Shown here piece by piece: positions 1 through 5,850 of a DNA stretch of 5,850 nt (within the stretch, counting starts at the first letter, position 1; each line of letters begins with the position of its first letter). Both the position numbers and the translations under genes were made by a program. Origin of the DNA: Bacteroidales bacterium (lineage in GTDB: Bacteria; Bacteroidota; Bacteroidia; Bacteroidales; WCHB1-69); NCBI GenBank assembly GCA_031254735.1, contig JAIRTU010000036.1:1-5850 (forward strand). Direction: 5' to 3'. The notes below the pieces were generated by a model. That model saw only the letters and a program-made list of their open reading frames with translations, searched no databases and was not told where the DNA came from.

Positions 1-2
1 AG

Positions 3-155
3 ATACAGGTAATTAATCTGTTGGGGCAGGTAATATATGCGGTACAAAACCCAACGGATAATACCATAACGCTTCCAAGCAAAGTAAAAGGCACATTCTT
101 TGTGCGGATAGTTACTTCAACAGAAAGCGTTACTCGGAAAATATTGGTAGAATAA
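3..155 (+). CDS. C-terminal end of a T9SS cargo protein (type A sorting domain), 5' truncated by the window edge
   Basis: Only the last 50 codons are present, read from position 3 to the TAA stop at 153-155; the other two plus frames stop within the first 15 bases. The translation begins IQVINLLGQVIYA and ends FFVRIVTSTESVTRKILVE. This is the typical ending of a T9SS type A C-terminal sorting domain: a 'v.I.nllGqvv' strand, a loop, a short 'I.LPS..kGtYfVri' strand pair, and a final 'k.ilve' strand at the very C-terminus. In this family the domain directs a Sec-exported protein across the outer membrane and is then cut off by PorU. The function of the rest of the protein cannot be known from this window; such domains are carried by peptidases, glycosidases, adhesins and others. 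The gene converges on ispF. I am confident of the reading frame and domain type, not of any enzymatic role. Confidence 0.85.
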   Translation: MQVINLLGQVIYAVQNPTDNTITLPSKVKGTFFVRIVTSTESVTRKILVE

Positions 156-178
156 TCGCTTTTCCCGGAAATAACCCT

Positions 179-210
179 CAAGGCATGTTTCCCCATGGAG
201 GCATGCCTTG
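179..210. terminator. Hairpin between convergent genes, probable (bidirectional) terminator
   Basis: CAAGGCATG at 179-187 is perfectly complementary to CATGCCTTG at 202-210, giving a 9-bp stem with a 14-base loop. The hairpin begins 23 bases after the stop of the left gene and lies 60 bases beyond the ispF stop, which is the expected place for a terminator shared by two converging transcripts. The following sequence on the plus strand (TGTTAGTTTATAAAC) is only moderately T-rich. On the minus strand there is no T-run. Intrinsic termination is therefore plausible for the plus-strand gene and weaker for ispF. Confidence 0.5.
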
Positions 211-270
211 TGTTAGTTTATAAACGGTTGTTAAACAAAGTTGAAACAAGGATATTCAGGAATGATCCGG

Positions 271-750
271 TTAAAGTTCCTTTGAGAGCAAGGCTATGGC
301 ATAGGCAGACGTTCCTTCTTCCCGCCCGATAAATCCCAATTTCTCCGAAGTCTTCGCTTTGATGCTGATACGTTCCGTGTCAAGATGTAAACATTGGGCA
401 AGCGAACGTTGCATTTGCGGTATGTACGGAGATATTTTAGGCTGTTGAATAACAACGGTACAGTCAATATTTTCTATTGTCCACCGTTGCCGGGCTATCA
501 TGTGACAGGTTTTATCAAGCAAAACCGTACTGTCGATGTTTTTGTAGAGCGGATCGGTATCCGGAAAATGATACCCAATATCCCGCATATTGGCTGCACC
601 AAACAAAGCGTCACAGACAGCATGTATCAACACATCGGCATCGGAATGCCCCTCACAACCATAGTCGAAAGGGATATGTACACCGCCTAAGATCAATTTC
701 TTTCCTTCGGATAATTTGTGGGTGTCGAACCCCATTCCTATTCGGAACAT
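271..750 (-). CDS. ispF: 2-C-methyl-D-erythritol 2,4-cyclodiphosphate synthase
   Basis: This is the cytoplasmic MEP-pathway enzyme that cyclises 4-diphosphocytidyl-2-C-methyl-D-erythritol 2-phosphate to methylerythritol 2,4-cyclodiphosphate, releasing CMP; the route leads to IPP and DMAPP. The 159-residue length is normal for the homotrimeric single-domain form, with no IspD fusion. Family motifs are intact: GMGFDTH at 5-11 supplies metal ligands D9 and H11, GHSDADVLIHAVCDAL at 34-49 supplies H43, HFPDTDP lies at 61-67, and KTSEKLGFIGREEG at 133-146 is the nucleotide-binding signature near the C-terminus. The ATG at 748-750 is chosen because the conserved GMGFDTH begins five residues in, leaving no room for a later start. 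It lies 7 bases after the porV stop, so it is very likely co-transcribed and perhaps translationally coupled. No clear Shine-Dalgarno sequence precedes it, which is usual in Bacteroidota. Stop TAA at 271-273. Confidence 0.97.
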   Translation of the reverse strand: MFRIGMGFDTHKLSEGKKLILGGVHIPFDYGCEGHSDADVLIHAVCDALFGAANMRDIGYHFPDTDPLYKNIDSTVLLDKTCHMIARQRWTIENIDCTVVIQQPKISPYIPQMQRSLAQCLHLDTERISIKAKTSEKLGFIGREEGTSAYAIALLSKEL

Positions 751-757
751 ACCGCGA

Positions 758-2002
758 CTAATTTACCGGCACAGGTACCGGCGCAGGCGTCGGAGCTGCT
801 GCCTGTTTCGGAACGCCAAAATCGAAAGACAGGGTAAAACGAAGCGTATGTTCAAGCGGGTGACTTCGAGAGGCTACAGGCAGAATATAAGAAGCGTCAA
901 TGGCAAACACGCTGTATTTGATTCCCACTCCAAACGTAATATATTTACGGGCGCCCTTGGTTTTGGCTTCGTTGAAATATCCGGTACGCACCGAAAGCAG
1001 ATCGTTATAGATATATTCCAGTCCGAAGTTGAGAATAAATTCGTTCATCTCTTCTCTAAACCCGCCGGGAGCATCTCCCCACGAGGTAAAAACAGCTGCC
1101 GCAGCAGAGGTGGTATAAGGATTTCGTCCTCTGTCAACCACAGGAATATCATTCTCCATCACAATGAAACCATTGGTATCGCGCAAGTAAACAGGAGGAG
1201 TGGTAACCAGCAATTTGTTCACATCAAAAGCAAGGGTTAACTTATTATATTTGTCGAAAAACATATCGTAGGCTATTCCCAATCTAAAATTGGCGGGCAG
1301 GAAATCGCTGTAAATATTAATGTCGGAATACGAAACTTTCGCCCCGATGTTGGAAATATTAAGTCCTACATTCAAATTGTGTTTATACAGTTTTCCCGGG
1401 CGGAACGGCTTGGTATAAAAAAGCGAAACATCGGCAGCCCCCGACAAACCGGGTTTCAAATCTCCTGTCGAACTGTATGTACTCAAGTTTGAGTAAATAA
1501 AACGCCCTGTTACCGACATTGCCAAATTTTCTATCAGCATGCGAGAATAAGCGGCATCGATGGCAAACTCGTAAGGACGAGCCTGTATGATAAAGTATCC
1601 GTTTATATCCGTCAAGTCCATTTTTCCCATAGAGAAAAACCGCAAAGAAAAGGAGATAGCGTCCAATTTCGTTATTTTATAATAGCCCGACAGGTACGCA
1701 AGATAAATATCGCGCACATTTAGCCCTGCTAACCAAGGACTGTAAGAGAGAGAAAAACCTCCTACGTTTTCGGAGAACAAATATTTTGCGGGATTCCAAT
1801 GTTGAGCATTCATATCGCCCAAAATGGCAGCTCCTGTCTCTCCCATACCGCCGATCCGAGAATCGGGGGCTATCAACAGGAATGGAACTGCTGTAGTAAT
1901 AGCATTGTTGGTTTGTCCCAAAACAACCGGGGAGACCTTTTGTGCATAAGTATTCCACGAAAAGAATGTAATGCAAAGAGCCGAAACAAGTAATTTACGC
2001 AT
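758..2002 (-). CDS. porV: T9SS outer-membrane protein PorV (LptO), FadL-like barrel shuttle
   Basis: The 414-residue protein has a Sec signal peptide: MRKLL, a hydrophobic core, then NTYA|QKV with probable cleavage after residue 20. The mature part alternates hydrophobic and aromatic residues in the way of an outer-membrane beta barrel of the FadL/PorV group. Family-like segments are PDSRIGGMGETGAA (46-59), WNPAKY (69-74), FLPANFRLGIAYD (234-246) and the last strand HPLEHTLRFTLSFDFG (381-396). In studied T9SS, PorV binds the C-terminal sorting domain of cargo as it leaves the SprA translocon and carries it to PorU for cleavage and attachment. Its place directly downstream of porU (53 bp) and 7 bp upstream of ispF supports the call. 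One unusual point is that the barrel is followed by an 18-residue tail rich in Pro, Ala and Val (397-414). PorQ or PorP are less likely, because the PDSRIGGMGETGAA segment and the position next to porU fit PorV. Stop TAG at 758-760. Confidence 0.93.
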   Translation of the reverse strand: MRKLLVSALCITFFSWNTYAQKVSPVVLGQTNNAITTAVPFLLIAPDSRIGGMGETGAAILGDMNAQHWNPAKYLFSENVGGFSLSYSPWLAGLNVRDIYLAYLSGYYKITKLDAISFSLRFFSMGKMDLTDINGYFIIQARPYEFAIDAAYSRMLIENLAMSVTGRFIYSNLSTYSSTGDLKPGLSGAADVSLFYTKPFRPGKLYKHNLNVGLNISNIGAKVSYSDINIYSDFLPANFRLGIAYDMFFDKYNKLTLAFDVNKLLVTTPPVYLRDTNGFIVMENDIPVVDRGRNPYTTSAAAAVFTSWGDAPGGFREEMNEFILNFGLEYIYNDLLSVRTGYFNEAKTKGARKYITFGVGIKYSVFAIDASYILPVASRSHPLEHTLRFTLSFDFGVPKQAAAPTPAPVPVPVN

Positions 2003-2055
2003 AGAGTATGTATTCTAAATTATTAAATAGTTGATAATATACCATAACGACAGTC
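2003..2055 (-). other. porU-porV intergenic spacer
   Basis: This is a 53-base AT-rich gap between the porU stop and the porV start. Read in the direction of transcription it ends AATTTAGAATACATACTCT before the ATG. It has no purine-rich Shine-Dalgarno sequence, and AT-rich leaders of this sort are normal in Bacteroidota. I see no convincing Bacteroidota -7 box (TAnnTTTG) and no stable hairpin, so the simplest reading is read-through from porU into porV. A weak internal promoter cannot be excluded. Confidence 0.4.
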
Positions 2056-5000
2056 TTATTGTAAAATTGCAATCTTACCGATTTTTTCTGTCGAATGCCC
2101 GTCAGACGTCTGAACCTGCACTTTATAGACATATATTCCCGCTGCAAGTTTGCCGCCGTATTCATTTCGTCCGTCCCATGGCAGAGGTTCGGAACGAAAA
2201 CCTGTATTTTGTTGATTTTGAATAATTGTTTTAACAAGCGTTCCCGATATACTGAATATCTGAACACGGATATTCAGCAATGCTTCCGGTTGATTATGTT
2301 CAAAAACAAAATAGGTTGATGTGGTAAAAGGATTGGGATAATTCATCATTTGAGTGATCGTTAACTCTTTGCCGTCAACCACTTCAAAATCGATAGAGGC
2401 TTCCCCCATATTATTTATCACGTCCCACGCACGAAGCGTTAAAGTGTGAAAGCCGTTTTCGAGCTTGCTGAGTGCATAACTCAATTTCCCCGAAACAAAA
2501 CTGTTGGCATTATATTCAAAATAATCGTTCAACACAATGGCATTGGCAATATCGCCATCGATAATGGCAAGAATATCATGTCCGATACCCGCACCTGCGG
2601 TGTTGATACCGTTTCGGTCGGATATTTTGGCATGCAATATCGGATTGGGATTGGTGATGCCGCCCTGCGTAAATTTTTCATCATTAAAATAAAGTTCTAT
2701 ATCGGGACCTCTGTTGTCGTCTAAAACGGTGTCATTCATTCCGCCGATAAGAATTTCCGTATAACCTTTGGCGTCGGCTTGACTGCCTGTGGCATAATAG
2801 CTGATCTTGCCCAAACCATATTCATAATTAATATCAACAGGAGTAAGGAACGAAAAAGAAAATCTGCCGTTTTCTACCTTTGTCTTCCCTTTGAAGATAA
2901 TACTTTTTTGCAACGGAAACTTACGCGGTTCTAAATTGGGATTGATGGTAGAAACGCTATCCGATTTGTCGTACACCGAAGGATACAGCCAACCGTTGAA
3001 GTTGTTGAGGAGATTGTTGTTGTTGTCGGTGATAGAACCCGAAATGGTTATATGTTGCAATGCTTTAATGGTATCGTTATACACCGAAACCGACACGCCG
3101 TTGATACTGTCGGTAACAACATTGTATTTCGGGTGTGCCAATGTGGCGCTGGGGTCTCCCAACAAGACATACATATCTATATCGCCATTGGCAGTGGCAT
3201 GTGCATTTGCATAAATTTCTCCCAACGTTAAATAGCGGTTGTTGTTTTTTTCAAAAGCCCATTTATAAATTCTTTTTCCAAATGTTTCATTGTATCCTGA
3301 TGAGGAATTTCGTGTAGATGTTATCAAAGCAATTGCGCCGCCGTCGGTTTTCAGCAGAATGTCTTCTGCGGGCGAAGTGCCTTCTGTTCCGTCGTACATG
3401 GCAAAAGAACAGCACGCCGTATAGAAAAACGGCAGACAATATTTGTTTTTCCACGAATAAATATCTGTTCGCAACAACAAACGCTCTTCTGCCCAGCCTT
3501 TATCGCCTCCGTGTCCAAAATAGGTGAACATCAAACAGCCTTTGTTGATACGGTTGTTCATCGCTCTTGTAACTTCGGTGTAACGTGTGCCGGAAGAAGA
3601 AGATTCTTTTTTGTAGGCGTCGGCATAATATTTTTCAATATTCAAATACGGCTGTCCTGCCACCACCTGCGGACAAATAGCCTCTATGTTTCCCATGTGC
3701 AAAGCTCCGTCCCAATCATCTGCCATAAAAGCAATGATATTGCGCCAGTTGCCCAAATTGGAAACCGCATTGGAAGCAGAAGCAGCCAAATCGTCATACG
3801 AGGCATAGTTGATCGATTTAGTAACCAAATCCATAGCTTGACTATTGGTATAAACAGGAAAACGACCCAAACCCATATCCATACTGCCACGATTTTCCGC
3901 ACCTTTTCCCTTTGCCAATTTTACGAAGAAATTATCTGCCGAAGGGCAATCCTGTTCCTTGAAAAGATTACGTTCGCCCTGATAATTGGGAATAAAACAC
4001 GTGTTTTTTCCTTCGATATTTCGGGGGTCGTAAGAGGTTTTTCCGATAAGCAACATATTCTTGGGCATGTTGTCGGCAGTTTCTCGATCGTGAAACATTT
4101 TGAGAAAATTGCGGATAGCGCCAATATCACAGCCGCCGCTGCTAAATTCATTATACACTTGCGTGGTGGTAAACACTCCCACCCGCATATTATCGTTGCT
4201 TCTGCGAAACGCCGCCAACGCATTTGCCGCTTCCCAAAAATCGGGATGCGTGATGATGATAAAATCCAAATCGGAAACCGCATGCAAATTCTGCGTCTCC
4301 ATTTTTCCTATCGGAGTAACACCGTAGAAAGAACTTCCGTCAAAAGCAAGAAACTCGCGCAAGCTGTCTGCCGTCAGGCGAAACGTTAAAATGTTTCCGT
4401 CTTTCGATGTTGTTATCCTTTTTATATTATGCTGATCGGTAACGTCCCAAATCTGCGTATTTTTTCCTTTTGTGTCAAATTGATATTCTGCAATATTCCC
4501 CGCACCGACAATTTCGGGATTACGAAACGAAAACATCGCTGTATGCTGTGCCAACGTTTGCCGAGCGTGAATTTCTATAAAATCAAGCCACGCCACAGCG
4601 TTGTTGGAAGGCTTATCGTACGTAAGTTGAACATTCAGATTTTCGGAATTGGGAGAAAAAGAATATATTTTATTGCCCGACCACGCTCCGTTGACAGAAG
4701 AAGGAATACTAATATTCGCCAAAGATGAACCGTTTATATTCACCGCAAGCGAAGACGTCGACGACGCTTTGGCTGCTGCCCGCATGCGGATATACGCCCG
4801 TTCGCTATGGATAATGCCCGGAACAGAAAACGAAAAACTCCGTGCAGCCGTGGTTTGATTAAATTCTTCGCCAAACCACACTCTGCCGGCTTTCGTTACA
4901 TTGACAAGATCCTGTTCATGCACAGCGTGAAAAGAATGAGCATTTACCGTCTTTCCCGCATTTGCCGTCTCGGAAGCAATAGATTGAACACGTTTCTTTT

Positions 5001-5850
5001 CCCCTGCGTTTTTGTTGGCAGTAATAAAATAAAAGGTTTGGGTAGAATAAAGGTTCAACTCGTGAATAAACGGATAAAAAGCCCCCAATCCGTCAACGGC
5101 ATAATTCCAATTCTTCACTCCAACGCCATAAAACAGCAGATAATCCGACTGTTCAAAATATCCGTTGCCGTTATTGTCAATCACCTCAATGGCGACTTCC
5201 TGCAAATCGTCTGCCACCGGCGTAGAAGTATATTCGGGAAGCATGCGTCCGCCGTTGCCAAAAACAGCTATATCGTTGGTTTTAAGCGAAGACACGTTCA
5301 TTCCCAAGGCAACAAAATCATCGTATGTAACTTTATATATTCCTGTTTCGGTAATGGAAACCTTATACATTCCGTCATTGTTCAAAATCGAATTGTCGGT
5401 ATATGTTCCGTTTTTATGTGTTTTTGTCGGGAAGAAAGGGTTCAAAGAACCCTTTACATGAAATGAAACAAGTTTTTCGCAGCGGTTGCCGTTTTTCCGA
5501 AAAGGGAGAAATGTTACTTTAAACGTCGGCACTTTCCGCGTATATTCAATAAATGTATCGATTAGCAAAGTATCTTTTATCAGTTCCACATCAACAAGAG
5601 CCATTTCTTCATCGGTCAACGGCAGCCACACTTGCTCGCTCACCGTAACCGTCGGATTGACATTATCGCTCAACAATGGAAAAACACCCCCGAATACAGG
5701 CATGCGTTTTGGCGTGTTCGACAGCAAAGCGTCATCAAAATAAAGGTAAGAAATGATATTATCTTCGCTCAACCGTTGATGAACAGGCTCGTGCCAAGTT
5801 AATGTATATGTTCGATCAATACTCTGAGCATGGAATTGCAACACCGTCAA
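2056..5850 (-). CDS. porU: T9SS sortase PorU, gingipain-like C25 cysteine peptidase (extreme 5' end outside the window)
   Basis: This open frame of 1264 codons runs off the right edge; numbering counts from the first complete codon. Residues 1-9 (ending QFHAQ) look like the end of a signal peptide, so probably only a short stretch is missing. The edge codon TTG is unlikely to be the true start. Order of parts: beta-rich N-terminal region to about 520; C25 gingipain-like catalytic domain about 525-905; Ig-like beta region about 910-1160; C-terminal domain about 1165-1264. Active-site candidates are His780 in YFGHGGDKGW (777-786) and Cys814 in YTACCSFAMYD (810-820), followed by the family-like GGAIALITSTR (837-847) and LLGDPSATL (896-904). 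The C-terminal domain shows NYPNPF (1170-1175), a WDGRNEYGGKLAAGIYVYKV segment (1225-1244) and a final KIGKIAIL strand. PorU acts at the cell surface, cutting sorting domains from T9SS cargo and transferring the cargo to a surface glycolipid; it is held there by binding PorV, encoded next door. Stop TAA at 2056-2058. Confidence 0.94.
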   Translation of the reverse strand: MTVLQFHAQSIDRTYTLTWHEPVHQRLSEDNIISYLYFDDALLSNTPKRMPVFGGVFPLLSDNVNPTVTVSEQVWLPLTDEEMALVDVELIKDTLLIDTFIEYTRKVPTFKVTFLPFRKNGNRCEKLVSFHVKGSLNPFFPTKTHKNGTYTDNSILNNDGMYKVSITETGIYKVTYDDFVALGMNVSSLKTNDIAVFGNGGRMLPEYTSTPVADDLQEVAIEVIDNNGNGYFEQSDYLLFYGVGVKNWNYAVDGLGAFYPFIHELNLYSTQTFYFITANKNAGEKKRVQSIASETANAGKTVNAHSFHAVHEQDLVNVTKAGRVWFGEEFNQTTAARSFSFSVPGIIHSERAYIRMRAAAKASSTSSLAVNINGSSLANISIPSSVNGAWSGNKIYSFSPNSENLNVQLTYDKPSNNAVAWLDFIEIHARQTLAQHTAMFSFRNPEIVGAGNIAEYQFDTKGKNTQIWDVTDQHNIKRITTSKDGNILTFRLTADSLREFLAFDGSSFYGVTPIGKMETQNLHAVSDLDFIIITHPDFWEAANALAAFRRSNDNMRVGVFTTTQVYNEFSSGGCDIGAIRNFLKMFHDRETADNMPKNMLLIGKTSYDPRNIEGKNTCFIPNYQGERNLFKEQDCPSADNFFVKLAKGKGAENRGSMDMGLGRFPVYTNSQAMDLVTKSINYASYDDLAASASNAVSNLGNWRNIIAFMADDWDGALHMGNIEAICPQVVAGQPYLNIEKYYADAYKKESSSSGTRYTEVTRAMNNRINKGCLMFTYFGHGGDKGWAEERLLLRTDIYSWKNKYCLPFFYTACCSFAMYDGTEGTSPAEDILLKTDGGAIALITSTRNSSSGYNETFGKRIYKWAFEKNNNRYLTLGEIYANAHATANGDIDMYVLLGDPSATLAHPKYNVVTDSINGVSVSVYNDTIKALQHITISGSITDNNNNLLNNFNGWLYPSVYDKSDSVSTINPNLEPRKFPLQKSIIFKGKTKVENGRFSFSFLTPVDINYEYGLGKISYYATGSQADAKGYTEILIGGMNDTVLDDNRGPDIELYFNDEKFTQGGITNPNPILHAKISDRNGINTAGAGIGHDILAIIDGDIANAIVLNDYFEYNANSFVSGKLSYALSKLENGFHTLTLRAWDVINNMGEASIDFEVVDGKELTITQMMNYPNPFTTSTYFVFEHNQPEALLNIRVQIFSISGTLVKTIIQNQQNTGFRSEPLPWDGRNEYGGKLAAGIYVYKVQVQTSDGHSTEKIGKIAILQ

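Noticed and set aside
216..225. The 10-base palindrome GTTTATAAAC after the terminator hairpin, considered as an operator.
   Set aside because: It is short and AT-rich, likely by chance, and lies downstream of both converging genes where an operator would have no obvious role.
716..1240. A 174-codon plus-strand frame overlapping the 3' part of porV and the ispF start.
   Set aside because: The translation opens with a long arginine-rich run that is simply the reverse of the Pro/Ala-coding tail of porV; no protein-family features are visible.
2003..2055. A promoter for porV and ispF within the porU-porV gap.
   Set aside because: The AT-rich segment has no good match to the Bacteroidota -7 box TAnnTTTG at a suitable distance, and AT-richness alone is not evidence of a promoter.
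3001..3025. GTT/TTG triplet repeats encoding the Asn-rich stretch NNNNLLNN in PorU (943-950), considered as a possible phase-variable tract.
   Set aside because: The repeat unit is three bases and short, so slippage would only add or remove residues and not switch the gene. It lies in a linker-like part of the beta region after the catalytic domain.
3511..4389. A 292-codon open frame on the plus strand, antisense to porU.
   Set aside because: It lies wholly opposite the conserved catalytic region of PorU (for example the GHGG motif is encoded on the other strand at its left end). Its translation is rich in Arg, His, Ile and Cys with no recognisable motif, and it starts with GTG. It is best explained as a frame kept open by codon use of the minus-strand gene.
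4807..5466. A 219-codon open frame on the plus strand, antisense to the N-terminal part of porU.
   Set aside because: Low-complexity, basic and Cys/His-rich translation with no domain signature, no promoter or leader context, and full overlap with a well-supported gene on the opposite strand.

Overview
The window looks like a piece of a Bacteroidota chromosome, most likely order Bacteroidales. The evidence is that it carries two type IX secretion system (T9SS) components, PorU and PorV, plus the tail of a protein bearing a T9SS C-terminal sorting domain. This secretion system is confined to the Bacteroidota and their close relatives. The moderate AT-richness and the lack of clear Shine-Dalgarno sequences before the genes also fit that phylum.

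Layout, left to right. (1) Positions 3-155, plus strand: the last 50 codons of a gene entering from the left, encoding a T9SS type A sorting domain. Its product was probably a secreted, cell-surface cargo protein. (2) Positions 156-270: a short convergent intergenic region holding a perfect 9-bp-stem hairpin, probably a shared terminator. (3) Positions 271-5850, minus strand: three genes read right to left and closely packed, porU (5' end beyond the right edge), 53 bp, porV, 7 bp, ispF. This order is consistent with one transcript.

How they work together. PorU (gingipain-like family C25 peptidase) and PorV (FadL-like outer-membrane barrel) are partners in the cell-surface attachment complex. 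PorV delivers cargo that has crossed the outer membrane. PorU then removes the cargo's C-terminal sorting domain and joins the new C-terminus to a surface glycolipid. The left-hand gene encodes the kind of protein this machinery handles. IspF is a cytoplasmic enzyme of the MEP isoprenoid pathway and has no known direct role in secretion. From memory, the same porU-porV-ispF order occurs in Porphyromonas gingivalis, so it is probably an old arrangement in this lineage.

The coding sequences fill almost the whole window and none shows a frameshift or internal stop. I see no tRNA, rRNA, CRISPR, insertion sequence or phage gene. I did not find a previously undescribed system here. The points most worth a second look are the proline-rich tail on PorV, the Cys-Cys doublet at the PorU active site, and the T9SS cargo gene ending against the T9SS sortase operon.
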